The notes under the pieces: generated by a model
What the model saw: only the letters and a program-made list of their open reading frames with translations
Told to the model about the DNA's origin: nothing
Databases searched by the model: none
Source: Nitrospira sp.
Lineage (GTDB): Bacteria; Nitrospirota; Nitrospiria; Nitrospirales; Nitrospiraceae
Assembly (NCBI GenBank): GCA_024330965.1
Contig: JANDJL010000003.1
Coordinates: forward strand, 31,579 to 95,578
Reading direction: 5' to 3'
Length of the DNA: 64,000 nucleotides
In this document: in pieces, positions 26,181 to 36,048 of the stretch
Numbering within the stretch: the first letter of the stretch is position 1
How the letters are laid out: each line of letters begins with the position of its first letter
Made by a program: the position numbers and the translations under genes

Positions 26181-27749
26181 ATGACGTCGCTGTTAAACCA
26201 GCAGACTCTGGCGCAATTGACGGCGGAATTCCGACTGTCTATGAGCCGGCTGCTGCGGGATCTGTGTCGAGAATTGCGGACCGATTATCAGGATGTATCG
26301 TCTCGGCTGAATCTCCCCATCGGACTGTTCGAGCAACTCGGCCGTTCTCTAGACCTGGCCAGATTTTCGACCTGGAAAGTCGTCGGATGGATCGAGACGC
26401 TCAACGATCTGGTCTATTTTCTGGATCTTCTTCATCAATGGGAAAAGGAAACGGATCGCAAAGAATTCATGCGGCAGCTTTTCGCCGAGTGCCAGGACAA
26501 ATTCTTCGAGAACAGTTATCTGTCCGATCTCTTTCCTTCCGGCGGTCCGGCCGTGCGGGGTTTTGAAAAGCGGCTCTCATCTCTCTGCACCCGTCTGGCC
26601 CGGGAAGTGACGCAGGAAGCGTTGTTCTTCGACCCCGTGCGCACGGCAAAATGGTTTGGACGACAAATGTGGTCGGGGTGGTCGACGGTTGGTTCGCTTG
26701 ACGCGAACTTTGAGCGGGCCGATCCACAGGCCATGATTCCTGTAGGTTTGGGCGATGGGTGGTGTGAGGCCCCTGGTACTGTTCGCCGAGCCTTGCGACG
26801 GTCTCCTGGCCGATCGGTCTTTCTCGTTGAGGCCGAGAAAATAGTCCTGCGTGTCGGACGTACAACTTTTCCGATTTGGTCTCAAGAGAAAGGAAAAGAA
26901 CAATGGATCTGGAGACGACGGGCCGAGTCGAAAGTGGCGGAGACGATTCACGGTTCCGTGACGATCGGTCCCACTCTTGTTTATGGAAGAGATCGTACTC
27001 CTCGGGAAATCCGATGGACGGACGCGAGATATGTCAAAAAAATCCGCCGTGCCTGGGAGATGATTCGAGCAGTTTGGCCTGAGGGCCATGCGGTTTTGGA
27101 ATGGCTCACGTCGCGGATCGTGCCCCTGAAGGCCAAGGGAGTCGTCAGCTTCAGCTATCGGCACAGGCCCGGCTTGTCTTTCATCAACTGTTTCGATCGA
27201 GACAATCTTGATCTGATCGACGATCTGATTCACGAGAACAGTCATCATTATCTGAATCTGTTGCTGCGCAAATACGTCATGTATCGCGGCGATCGCAATC
27301 AGCGGATTTTTTATTCGCCCTGGCGACGCAGTCTCCGTCCGCTGCGCGGCATCCTCCACGCCACCTTTACGTTTACGATGGGAGCGATATTGTTCGAACG
27401 GCTCTCATCTTGGGCGTCCGGTCATGAAGGGGAGAAACGGTGGAGGCGGGCCGGCCTTACGCAGCGTGATTTGCAACGGGCCAGATTCCGCGGGTTGGAA
27501 GAAATCGAATCCGTGCGGTACTCCTTGCAGGACCTGAGGTATGCCGATCGCCGTCTCGGTTGGCTGACCGGATCGGGCCGTCGATTGGTTTGTCAGATGG
27601 AGGAAGCCATTGCCGAGGTCGAGGACCGCCTTGCACCCCATCGCGGCGAGGTGTTCCGCTCGAAGTTCGGACCAGCCCTGCGGCGCCACATTGAACAATT
27701 AAAAAAAGCCCGCGTGACCTACGGGCCGGTACGGGTAGGGAAGATCTGA
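26181..27749 (+). CDS. HEXXH-motif protein, putative peptide-modifying metalloprotein
   Basis: A 522-residue soluble protein. The motif HENSH at residues 351-355 lies in LIDDLIHENSHHYLNLLL, followed by IFYSPWRRSLRPLRGILHATF. This resembles the 'HEXXH motif' family often found near RiPP or radical-SAM genes and described as putative peptide modification proteins. The first half (1-150) is helical and has no motif I know. No precursor peptide, radical SAM or transporter gene is next to it; the nearest is the small zinc-ribbon gene 188 bp upstream. ATG 26181 is used; an upstream ATG at 26052 gives an unlikely Phe/Leu/Arg-rich start. Activity is inferred only. Confidence 0.65.
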   Translation: MTSLLNQQTLAQLTAEFRLSMSRLLRDLCRELRTDYQDVSSRLNLPIGLFEQLGRSLDLARFSTWKVVGWIETLNDLVYFLDLLHQWEKETDRKEFMRQLFAECQDKFFENSYLSDLFPSGGPAVRGFEKRLSSLCTRLAREVTQEALFFDPVRTAKWFGRQMWSGWSTVGSLDANFERADPQAMIPVGLGDGWCEAPGTVRRALRRSPGRSVFLVEAEKIVLRVGRTTFPIWSQEKGKEQWIWRRRAESKVAETIHGSVTIGPTLVYGRDRTPREIRWTDARYVKKIRRAWEMIRAVWPEGHAVLEWLTSRIVPLKAKGVVSFSYRHRPGLSFINCFDRDNLDLIDDLIHENSHHYLNLLLRKYVMYRGDRNQRIFYSPWRRSLRPLRGILHATFTFTMGAILFERLSSWASGHEGEKRWRRAGLTQRDLQRARFRGLEEIESVRYSLQDLRYADRRLGWLTGSGRRLVCQMEEAIAEVEDRLAPHRGEVFRSKFGPALRRHIEQLKKARVTYGPVRVGKI

Positions 27750-27916
27750 TGTCTTGAGGGAGGGAGAAACGGCTTTTGCTCCATGAAAAAGATCACGCGC
27801 ACAGCGTAGAGATCCCAAAGCGGAAGAAACGCGCGGGGTTCTGGTCGTTATCCAGGACCAGAATGGGGTGAGTTGTCACGCACGATAAGAGGGGGCGACT
27901 CTTCCTCATGACTTCT

Positions 27917-28966
27917 TTAAGGCTCCACCGTTACGTTGACGAACGCCGGCAGACTGTCTGCGCCTCTTTTATCCGTCACCCGTAGCTTGAACCGATAGGT
28001 TCTCGGTTCCGAAACCGGCGGCGCAAGGAAGAAGGCTTCGGAGGCATTGACATCAAGAAGCGCCACTTTGTTGCCGCGCACTTGGCTCCAGCTATAGTAG
28101 AGCGCGTCGCCCTCCGGGTCTCGGCTTTTTAAGCCTGTCAGTTTGACTTTGGTCCCGGCTTTCACGATTTTGTCAGTTCCGGCGTCCGCGATGGGCGGCT
28201 CGTTGGGTTCGTCGTTGACGTTGACCTCCACGTCCAGGTGCGCCTGTTTGTCGCGGTTCGAGACGGTGATGACCGTCTTGCCGTTGCCCGTGATCTGCAA
28301 AAATCCACCGGGCAGGACTTTGATGACCTTGGGATTGGATGAGTCGTACGTCGTTCCAGTCTCCGGCCTGTTGATTCGGCGGGTCACGCCGTCGGAAAAT
28401 TCTCCGACAACCGGCAATTCGAAGATTTTGCCAAGCGAGTCCACATGACCGAAAGCGGCAGATTGCCCTGTCCGGCCGAGTTGCAGGGGTTTGTCGGTCT
28501 CAAAATCGAGGGCATCGAGGGTAGCCTCCGTTTCAACCCGAACCGTGATTTCGTCAAACACGGAACGGGTGCCGAGTCGTCCCTGTGAGATGTCCGCGAC
28601 CGCCAACAATCGCATCGGTCCGATTCCATCTGGTGGAACAAGCAAAGACCCTCCGAACGGCGGATCGTGTTCGGCTTCTCCGATCATAGCCACAGGTGAG
28701 ATAATCGAACCCGTGGCGGTCGCGTCGTCCTGCTCGACTAAGACCTCGTCTTCTTCGCGATACCAATAATAGCGGACCTTGACGATGCCGCGGTCTGTGC
28801 CCAAGTCCACGCGCACGGTGGCGGTGCCGCCTGCCTTTAGCACCGCACCTTCCGCCGGCTCAAGAATCTTGAACGCAGAGACGGTTTCAGGACCGCAGAG
28901 CAAGATGAGACCGGACAGACCGAGGGCGAGTCTTCGTGCCTGAATCAAGTGTGGAACCGGCGGCAT
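27917..28966 (-). CDS. Secreted Ig/PKD-like domain protein
   Basis: A 349-residue exported protein. The signal peptide covers about 10-31 (GLSGLILLCGPETVSA). The mature part is made of beta domains: an N-terminal Ig-like unit (ILEPAEGAVLKAGGTATVRV), a middle region with a Big2-like strand set (SNPKVIKVLPGGFLQITGNG), and a C-terminal PKD/cadherin-like unit (PIADAGTDKIVKAGTKVKL, SRDPEGDALYYSW). Such proteins bind surfaces or partners; no enzyme motif is visible. It lies 17 bp downstream of the potassium transporter gene on the same strand and may be cotranscribed. Confidence 0.75.
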   Translation of the reverse strand: MPPVPHLIQARRLALGLSGLILLCGPETVSAFKILEPAEGAVLKAGGTATVRVDLGTDRGIVKVRYYWYREEDEVLVEQDDATATGSIISPVAMIGEAEHDPPFGGSLLVPPDGIGPMRLLAVADISQGRLGTRSVFDEITVRVETEATLDALDFETDKPLQLGRTGQSAAFGHVDSLGKIFELPVVGEFSDGVTRRINRPETGTTYDSSNPKVIKVLPGGFLQITGNGKTVITVSNRDKQAHLDVEVNVNDEPNEPPIADAGTDKIVKAGTKVKLTGLKSRDPEGDALYYSWSQVRGNKVALLDVNASEAFFLAPPVSEPRTYRFKLRVTDKRGADSLPAFVNVTVEP

Positions 28967-28983
28967 TCCATCCGTCCCTTGCC

Positions 28984-30807
28984 TTACCTCGTCAAATGAA
29001 AGGGGATGTCGGTCAGGACCACTCGTTCTTTGAACAGCAGCGCGGCTTTCAACATGAGCGCCCGCTGGTTATGCAGAATATTCTGCCACCAGCGGGCGGG
29101 GAGAATTTCGGGTATGACTACCGTTACCCACGTATCTCGATGTTTTTCAAGAATCTCTTCAATGTATTCGATCAAAGAACCTAAGACTGACCGATAAGGG
29201 GAGGAGAGGACAACGAGATGAATCCCGCAGCCCCATTGAGCCCACAGGATCTTTACCTTGGCACTTTCTTCTGGATCGGTTTCGACATAGACCGCTCGAA
29301 TGTCTCCTGGCCTGCTTCGAGCAAAGTCTACGGCGCGGATGACAGCGCGATTGACTCCGCCGATAGGAATGAGCACGATATTCCGATTCGGGAGAGGAGG
29401 CCTGGCCCCGCGGCGGTCCAAGGCAATCTGTTCGGCGACGGCTTTGTAATGGGATCGAATACCTTGAAACATAATGATGAGGACCGTGATCAGCAAAAAG
29501 ACGATCCACGCGCCCTGCAAAAATTTGGTGCTGGCGATAATGACTGACGCAATGCCTGTTGTACAGGCACCGATCCCATTGACAGCCAATTTCTTTCTCC
29601 AGTGCGCCCCTTTTTTGGTGAGCCACCGTTTCACCATGCCAGCCTGAGACAAGGTGAACGAGATGAAGACGCCAATGGCATAGAGTGGGATTAGCGCATG
29701 AGTATCGCCTTCAAATACTACCAACAGTAAGCAAGCAAAGAATCCCAGAACCATGATGCCATTGGAAAACACCAAACGGTCGCCAAATGTGGCCATTTGG
29801 TGCGGCATGAATCCGTCCTTAGCGAGAATCGATGCCAGATGCGGAAAACCGGCGAAGGCACTGTTCGCTGCCAGGATCAGGAGGATCATGGTGCCAGTTT
29901 GAATAGCGTAATACATGGTGCCGGTGCCAAAGGTGAGGCGTGCCAATTGAGAGACAACCGTCTCCTCGGACTTAGGGACGATATGGTAGCTGTATGCCAT
30001 CCAACTGATCCCCATGAACAGTGAAGCTAGGATGGTTGACATCCAGAGCATTGTGACAGCAGCATTCTTTGACTCAGGGGGGCGAAATGATTTGACACCA
30101 TTAGAAATGACTTCCATCCCGGTCACCGTTGAACATCCTGCGGCAAATGAGCGGAGAATGAGAAACAGCGTCAAACTTTCCATTGCTTGCTCAGAAGGCT
30201 CAGCAGAGGCGGTTAGCGGAGACGATGGCCCAAAGAAGGTGTTCGGTGCGCCCACGAGGATCAGTAGACTGAGGCTGACCAAGCCAAAATAGGTTGGGAT
30301 GGCGAAGAACTTCCCAGATTCACGAACTCCTCTCAGGTTTATGATGACAATGAAAACAATTGCCAAGAGACCCAGGGATACCCGATGAGCATAGAGACCT
30401 GGGATAGCGGATGTTATAGCTGCTACTCCAGCTGCAATGCTGACGGCGACGGTCAAGATATAGTCAATCATCAAGGCTGCTGCGGCAACAAGGGCTGGTC
30501 TTTCGCCCAAGTTCGTCTTCGCCACCACATAGGCCCCTCCTCCATCTGGGTACTCATAAATGATCTGTCGGTAGGAAATGGTCAGAACAAGAACAAGAAA
30601 AAGGATTGCGAGACTGACGGGGATTGACCATGAAAGGGCGGCGGTTCCGGCTAAAATGAGAACGAGGAGAATTTCTTCCGTCCCATAAGCTACTGATGAG
30701 ATGGCATTTGATGAAAAGACAGCAAGAGCGATCGTCTTGGAGAGACGTTCGTGCTTGGCCTGCGTCGTTTTGAGTGGGTCGCCGACTAGCCAGCGTTTGA
30801 GAAGCAT
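28984..30807 (-). CDS. kimA: KimA-like potassium uptake transporter (APC superfamily)
   Basis: A 607-residue membrane protein closely like Bacillus KimA (YdaO), a high-affinity proton-coupled potassium importer. Matching texts include AISSVAYGTEEIL, SYRQIIYEYPDGGGAY, CSTVTGMEVISNGV, FTLSQAGMVKRWL and, in the C-terminal USP-like cytosolic domain, VIPIGGVNRAV-like and ILHNQRALMLKAALL. About 12 helices precede the cytosolic domain at about 440-607. Sampled lines hold about 45-52% G+C, clearly lower than the neighbours, suggesting acquisition by transfer. Bacillus kimA is under a c-di-AMP riboswitch; I see none upstream. Potassium specificity is by homology. Confidence 0.85.
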   Translation of the reverse strand: MLLKRWLVGDPLKTTQAKHERLSKTIALAVFSSNAISSVAYGTEEILLVLILAGTAALSWSIPVSLAILFLVLVLTISYRQIIYEYPDGGGAYVVAKTNLGERPALVAAAALMIDYILTVAVSIAAGVAAITSAIPGLYAHRVSLGLLAIVFIVIINLRGVRESGKFFAIPTYFGLVSLSLLILVGAPNTFFGPSSPLTASAEPSEQAMESLTLFLILRSFAAGCSTVTGMEVISNGVKSFRPPESKNAAVTMLWMSTILASLFMGISWMAYSYHIVPKSEETVVSQLARLTFGTGTMYYAIQTGTMILLILAANSAFAGFPHLASILAKDGFMPHQMATFGDRLVFSNGIMVLGFFACLLLVVFEGDTHALIPLYAIGVFISFTLSQAGMVKRWLTKKGAHWRKKLAVNGIGACTTGIASVIIASTKFLQGAWIVFLLITVLIIMFQGIRSHYKAVAEQIALDRRGARPPLPNRNIVLIPIGGVNRAVIRAVDFARSRPGDIRAVYVETDPEESAKVKILWAQWGCGIHLVVLSSPYRSVLGSLIEYIEEILEKHRDTWVTVVIPEILPARWWQNILHNQRALMLKAALLFKERVVLTDIPFHLTR

Positions 30808-31195
30808 AGCATCATTATCTCATAAAGTTTTTAACGGGTGAAAGTTCGTGTATCTGCTAGCAAGGGACAAACGACGCAGAACGTCGGTTCTGCGGATGAC
30901 CCATCGACCGATCAGCATCCCGCTCCCGATGAGGGGGTATCGAGACATGGTGGTTTATACCGCGGATGTGGCGAATGGTGGCCGACGGGAAAATTGAAAA
31001 CAATTTGCCGAAGGCGGCTTATGAGATAACGTTGGGTCTCGTGAGATTGTGGTGAGAATAAAAGTGCACATTGGTGGAGGACACTTTAATAGATTCCCCC
31101 GCTGGCCTCGGTGAAAAGTTCGATCTGTCCTTTATGTGACCGGCTCGCTCGATGACGAGATGCTACGAAGGGAAATTTGAGGAAGAATCCAGGAG
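30808..31195. other. Divergent intergenic region between kimA and the PilZ gene
   Basis: This 388-bp region has no convincing gene. Both neighbours start outward from it, so it must hold their promoters, but no pair of -35/-10 boxes is better than moderate. I could not recognise a c-di-AMP riboswitch. Confidence 0.45.
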
Positions 31196-31597
31196 ATGAA
31201 GCTCACATCCGCCGCGACAGCCAAAGAACGACGATTTGCTCAGTTGCGCCGCCATTGTCGTGTTCGCATTGCGACGCCGTTTCCTTGCTTGTTTGCGTTG
31301 GCCAGTCCGAATCAGCGGTTTGTTGTTGAACAAGGCGACGTCGGGGTCGTCTACGATATGTCCGCGAAGGGTGCTCGAATGATGACCGAGGCGGTGATTT
31401 CACCCGGTGATCGCATCGCACTCAGTCTGCAATTCCCACATCATGTCTCGCCGACGATCATCGAGCTCGCGACTGTTCGTTGGAAAAGGGCGCAGACCTA
31501 TGGGATCGAGTTCGATGATCGTTCGTTGATCGTCGATGTCAGCCTGCAAACCCTTTCGGTCCGTTCCTCGCAGCGGTTTCCCGTGGCCGTTCCCTGA
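31196..31597 (+). CDS. PilZ-domain protein, predicted c-di-GMP binder
   Basis: A 133-residue protein that is a single PilZ domain. The c-di-GMP-binding RxxxR is RRHCR near residue 18 and the second motif, usually (D/N)xSxxG, is DMSAKG near 54. Strands such as DRIALSLQFP and YGIEFDD follow. PilZ proteins act as cyclic-di-GMP receptors controlling motility, pili or polysaccharide. It converges on the GAF-GspE ATPase gene (186 bp apart), which makes a link with pilus or secretion control possible but unproven. Confidence 0.85.
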   Translation: MKLTSAATAKERRFAQLRRHCRVRIATPFPCLFALASPNQRFVVEQGDVGVVYDMSAKGARMMTEAVISPGDRIALSLQFPHHVSPTIIELATVRWKRAQTYGIEFDDRSLIVDVSLQTLSVRSSQRFPVAVP

Positions 31598-31783
31598 CCC
31601 TTCGGTTCTTCGATCACGCCGGCGCACGTTTTCGTCGCTATCCGGCTTTCCTTGCGGAGGTTTCTGCCGGTCGTGTTTCTCAATGCCGTGCGATGCCTTC
31701 GCCTGGGCGTTTCCTTCGATCGTCAGATCTCTTGCGTTCTCAAAAAGTTCTTCGGAAACATGCGTCTCAAAAGACGTGTGGCT

Positions 31784-34093
31784 CTATTTGATGGCGACCG
31801 CCTTGACCTCTTTGTAGGTGGTCTGGCCCTGGAGGACTTTTTGGATGCCGTCTTGGAGGAGGGTCGTCATGCCTTGAGCGAGAGCGGTCTTGAGCATCTC
31901 TTCCGTGGTGGCTCTGCGCTGGATCATACGTTTGATTTCGTCGGTGCCAAGCAGTAGCTCATGGAGGGCGATGCGCCCTTTGAATCCGGAGCGGTTACAT
32001 GTCTCGCAGCCTTTGGCTCGATACAGGCGCAATGTATCGTCTCCTCTGATTCCGAGTTGATCCCACTGCTCTTCCCCATAGGCCGATCGAAGTTCAGCAT
32101 ATTCCTCCGGCGTGCAGACGTACTGTTCTTTGCACTCTTTGCAGAGACGCCGAGCCAGGCGTTGGGCCAAGACGCCCAACATGGCGTCGGCGAAGCTGAA
32201 GGGGTCGCAGCCCATGTCGAGCAGGCGGGTGACGGTTTCCACGGCGCTGTTCGTGTGGAGGGTGCTCAACACCAAATGGCCCGTGAGAGAGGCCTCGATG
32301 CCCATATCGGCCGTTTCTTTGTCCCGCATTTCCCCGACCATGATGACATCAGGGTCCGCGCGTAGGAACGCGCGCATGGCCGCGGCGAACGTAAAACCGA
32401 TTTTCGGTTGCACTTGGACTTGCCTCAATCCATATTGCGTGATTTCCACCGGGTCTTCGGCGGTCCAGATTTTGATGTCTGGAGTGTTGATATGACCCAG
32501 TATGGAGTGCAGAGTGGTCGTTTTGCCTGATCCGGTTGGCCCTACACAGAGAATAATCCCATAGGGCTTTTCTGAGATCTCTTTGAGAGCCTTGAGATTG
32601 CGTTCCGAAAACCCCATTTGATCGAGCGGCAACGGTTCGCTCGCGGCAAGGATGCGCAGTACGACGTCCTCATTGTATCCGGTAGTGGGAATCGTCGCCA
32701 CGCGGAGTTCGATTTCCTTCGTGTCCGACAGCTTGAATTTGATCTTTCCATCCTGTGGCTTGCGCCGCTCGGCGATATCAAGACTGGCCATGATTTTGAT
32801 CCGCGAGACGATGGCGCGCCGGTAACTCTGGGGGATTTTCATATACTCGAAACATTCGCCGTCCACGCGGAAACGGACGACAGTCTCGCGCTTGTCTCCA
32901 TAGGGTTCGATGTGAATGTCCGATGCGTTTTGTCGATAAGCGTCGGCGATGATCTGGTTCGCCAGGCGCACGATGGCGCTGTCGTTTTCGTCGAGCCCCG
33001 CCGTCGAGGCCTCTTCCATGGCTTCGGCTTGCGCTTCGGTGACGAGCTCGCCGAGAATGTCGGATATGCTTTCATCCAGCTTGCGGCCTCCTCCGTCCCC
33101 TTGCCCAGCGATCAAGAATTGGGCGATGTCTCGCCGCAAGCTGACGGCGAACCGGATGTTGAGGCCAGGGAACGTCCGTTTGATGTCCTGAACTCGATCC
33201 AAATCGCCGGGATCATCGGTCAAGATCTCAATGGAAGTGCGATCCCGCCGGATGGGGATCCAGTGATTTTTCTTCAAGTAGTCGATGTTCAGGTTTTTCA
33301 AAAGTTCGACGTCAACGACAGTCCGTTCGCTGTATTCGACATAAGGACACTTAAAAAATTGTGCCAGCGATTTTCCCAGTTCTGCTTTGGGGACCTTGTA
33401 CTTTTCGAGCAGAATCGTTTCCAGATCGTTGACGCCTTTGCGTGATTCGGCGATCGCATTGTCGAGATCGGTTTGTGTCAGACGATTGCTGTTGAGCAGC
33501 AGATCGAAGCGAGTGGGATTTTTCTTCGCCGTGTTTTTCAGATTGTAGAAGGCGGTGCCGAGCGCCTTGGCGATTTCGGCGACGGACTCTTCGTCCTTTC
33601 TCGTGAAACGCGATCCGGTTTTCTTGTTTAAGAGCTGGATCACGCCCATGAGGTATTTATTATCGGCGACGATCGGATAGGTCAGCACTTGTTTGGTTTT
33701 GAAGCCTGTTCGCTTGTCATAGGTGCTGTCGTGGAGCAGGGCGGGATGGATGTTCCGCAGCTCCGCGGCGTTATAGGCGTCGGCGACGTTGACTGGGCGG
33801 AGGTATTTCGCGCAGAACCCGGCCAGGCTCTGTTCGGTGATGGGGACACGGAATTCTTCGACACTGTCGATTTGCGGGATTTTGAAGAAGATTTCTTTCT
33901 TGTCCGCATCGACTGCGAACAGCGTCAAGTCCTGCGCGTCGAACAGGCTGAGAATGTCGTGGTGGAGGTCCAGGACGATCTGATCGAGGTTGGTGGCGCA
34001 CTGAATCTGCTTGATGATTCGATTGACCTGCTTGGCCTGTTCGATTTTAAGATCGAGTTCCCGAAGTGTCTGCGTCATCGGCTTGACGTTCAT
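31784..34093 (-). CDS. GspE/PilB-type secretion ATPase with N-terminal GAF domain
   Basis: This 769-residue hexameric motor ATPase belongs to type II secretion or type IV pilus extension. A GAF domain fills about 25-185 (LDQIVLDLHHDILSLFDAQD), then a MshEN/T2SSE_N domain (about 200-330, with NRLTQTDLDNAI and FFKCPYVEY), then the ATPase core with Walker A GPTGSGKTTT, the Asp box GEMRDKETAD, HLVLSTLHTN and a four-Cys zinc finger (CKECKEQY, CETCNRSG). A GAF domain before MshEN is unusual. ATG 34093 is used; ATG 34078 and TTG 34156 are possible. No other pilus gene is in the window. Confidence 0.88.
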   Translation of the reverse strand: MNVKPMTQTLRELDLKIEQAKQVNRIIKQIQCATNLDQIVLDLHHDILSLFDAQDLTLFAVDADKKEIFFKIPQIDSVEEFRVPITEQSLAGFCAKYLRPVNVADAYNAAELRNIHPALLHDSTYDKRTGFKTKQVLTYPIVADNKYLMGVIQLLNKKTGSRFTRKDEESVAEIAKALGTAFYNLKNTAKKNPTRFDLLLNSNRLTQTDLDNAIAESRKGVNDLETILLEKYKVPKAELGKSLAQFFKCPYVEYSERTVVDVELLKNLNIDYLKKNHWIPIRRDRTSIEILTDDPGDLDRVQDIKRTFPGLNIRFAVSLRRDIAQFLIAGQGDGGGRKLDESISDILGELVTEAQAEAMEEASTAGLDENDSAIVRLANQIIADAYRQNASDIHIEPYGDKRETVVRFRVDGECFEYMKIPQSYRRAIVSRIKIMASLDIAERRKPQDGKIKFKLSDTKEIELRVATIPTTGYNEDVVLRILAASEPLPLDQMGFSERNLKALKEISEKPYGIILCVGPTGSGKTTTLHSILGHINTPDIKIWTAEDPVEITQYGLRQVQVQPKIGFTFAAAMRAFLRADPDVIMVGEMRDKETADMGIEASLTGHLVLSTLHTNSAVETVTRLLDMGCDPFSFADAMLGVLAQRLARRLCKECKEQYVCTPEEYAELRSAYGEEQWDQLGIRGDDTLRLYRAKGCETCNRSGFKGRIALHELLLGTDEIKRMIQRRATTEEMLKTALAQGMTTLLQDGIQKVLQGQTTYKEVKAVAIK

Positions 34094-34323
34094 TCCCGCG
34101 ATGCCCCTCGGAACCGATTGATCGTCCGCCTGGCACGTGACGCAAACGGTCGGCAAAAAACGACCGATGTGTTTATTGAAAGGAGGCGATTGCCTCGTTG
34201 AGTAGCCGGATTTTAGTCTAGCGTACGAGTCAAGGAAGGCAAGAAAAAGGCGATTTTATTCGATCAGATGCCAGTGGTGGAGAAAGGGTGTGCGAAACGG
34301 CAAGCATCCGTCCATTGTGAAAG

Positions 34324-36042
34324 TTACGAACGAGGCTTGGTTGATTCCGAAACGATTTTGCTGAGATGAGTCAGAATGTCCGATGGACTGACGCGCGATT
34401 TTGCTCCGGTCCGTCGGATTTTGACCTCAACGACGCCATCGGCAAGCCCTTTGTCGCCGACTACGATTTGGAACGGAGCGCCGATGAGGTCGGCGTCATT
34501 AAACTTGACGCCGGCGCGCTCGTCTCGATCGTCCCATAGGACTTCGAAGCCTTCCCCCTGTAACATCTCGTAAAGACGAGCGGTGGCTTCGGCGGTCTTG
34601 CTTGATTGCGTGACCGGCAACAGGTGGACATGAAAGGGGGCGATTGGAAACGGCCAGATGATGCCTTTCTCGTCGTGGTTCTGCTCAATCGCGGCCGCGG
34701 CGGTTCGGCCGACGCCGATCCCGTAGCAGCCCATGACGGCAAAGCGCTCTTTGCCATGATCGTCGAGAATCGTGGCGTTCATGCTCTTGCTGTATTTTGT
34801 TCCGAGGAGGAAGACTTGGCCCACTTCAATGCCCTTCGCCAGGACCAAAGGACCGTCTCCGCGCGGCGAAGGGTCGCCCGCCTGCGCGTTCCGAAGATCG
34901 GCGAAGTGATCGACCGTGAAGTCGCGATTCACATTGGCGTTGACGTAGTGTGTGTCCTGCCGGTTCCCGCCGACTACGACGTTTCGCATCCCTGCGATTG
35001 CGTGGTCCGCCAAGATGCGGACGCCAGAGAGGCCGATAGGGCCGGCGAAGCCGATGGGGGCGTTTGTGAGGCGCAAGACGGTCTCAGGGTCGGCCAACTG
35101 AACGTCCATCACGCGCAAGAGACGGGCCAGTTTCACCTCATTCAGCTCATGATCCCCTCGAATGAGGACGGCGACCATCTCGTTCTCCGCCTGGTAGATG
35201 AGCGTCTTGACCAATTGCCGTGGGGGAACGTTTAGGAAAGATGTCACTTCTTCCACCGTTCGACAGTTGGGAGTCGTCACGGCTGTCAGTGGTTGAAGAG
35301 GGGCGTCATCGACGCTGGTTGGGGGAAGGACCTCCGCCCGTTCGAGGTTGGCCGCGTACGATCCTTCCTCGGTGTACGCCACGGTCGCTTCGCCGGTGGC
35401 GGCCAATACCATGAATTCATGCGAGACATCGCCCCCGATTAGCCCGGTGTCCGCTTCGACAGCGCGGAAGGTCAGACCGCAACGGGTAAAAATTCTGGTA
35501 TAGGCATCGTACATTTTTTGATAGCTCGCCCGCGCCCCCGCCTCATCACTGTCGAAGCTATAGGCGTCTTTCATGATGAATTCCCGGCCCCGCATCAGCC
35601 CAAAGCGGGGGCGTATTTCATCACGAAACTTTGTCTGGATTTGATAAAAGTTGAGGGGCAGTTGCCGATACGAGCGCACCTCGCGCCTGAACAGATCGGT
35701 GATGACCTCTTCATGCGTGGGACCGAGACAGAAATCGCGGTCGTGACGGTCTTTGAAGCGAAACAGTTCCTTGCCGTAATGGTCCCAGCGACCGGTTTCC
35801 TTCCACAATTCGGCCGGGGAGGCGATGGGCATCAATAACTCCTGCGCGCCGGCCCGGTTCATCTCTTCGCGGATAATCCCTTCGATCTTTCTGATGACTC
35901 GCAGCCCTAGGGGTAGGTAAGTGTAAATGCCGGCTGCCGTTTTGCGAATCAACCCCGCCCGAAGCATCAGCCGGTGGCTGACAGTTTCGGCCTCGCCGGG
36001 ATCTTCCCGCAGGGTTGGGATGAGGAGTTGGGAGGTTTTCAT
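34324..36042 (-). CDS. proS: Prolyl-tRNA synthetase
   Basis: Class II aminoacyl-tRNA synthetase that charges tRNA-Pro. The 572-residue protein is the bacterial type: motif 1 region EEMNRAGAQELLMPI, motif 2 GLMRGREFIMKDAYSFD, the editing insertion domain (about 225-385, with TLIYQAENEMVAVLI and VVVGGNRQDTHYVN), motif 3 YGIGVGRTAAAAIEQNHDE, and the anticodon-binding domain at the end. It follows rseP by 6 bp on the same strand, so it is in the uppS-cdsA-dxr-rseP transcription unit. Confidence 0.97.
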   Translation of the reverse strand: MKTSQLLIPTLREDPGEAETVSHRLMLRAGLIRKTAAGIYTYLPLGLRVIRKIEGIIREEMNRAGAQELLMPIASPAELWKETGRWDHYGKELFRFKDRHDRDFCLGPTHEEVITDLFRREVRSYRQLPLNFYQIQTKFRDEIRPRFGLMRGREFIMKDAYSFDSDEAGARASYQKMYDAYTRIFTRCGLTFRAVEADTGLIGGDVSHEFMVLAATGEATVAYTEEGSYAANLERAEVLPPTSVDDAPLQPLTAVTTPNCRTVEEVTSFLNVPPRQLVKTLIYQAENEMVAVLIRGDHELNEVKLARLLRVMDVQLADPETVLRLTNAPIGFAGPIGLSGVRILADHAIAGMRNVVVGGNRQDTHYVNANVNRDFTVDHFADLRNAQAGDPSPRGDGPLVLAKGIEVGQVFLLGTKYSKSMNATILDDHGKERFAVMGCYGIGVGRTAAAAIEQNHDEKGIIWPFPIAPFHVHLLPVTQSSKTAEATARLYEMLQGEGFEVLWDDRDERAGVKFNDADLIGAPFQIVVGDKGLADGVVEVKIRRTGAKSRVSPSDILTHLSKIVSESTKPRS

Positions 36043-36048
36043 GCGAAC

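Noticed and set aside
27839..27863. Hairpin TTCTGGTC/GACCAGAA between convergent genes
   Set aside because: An 8-bp stem with a 9-base loop and no T-run on either side is too weak to call a terminator.
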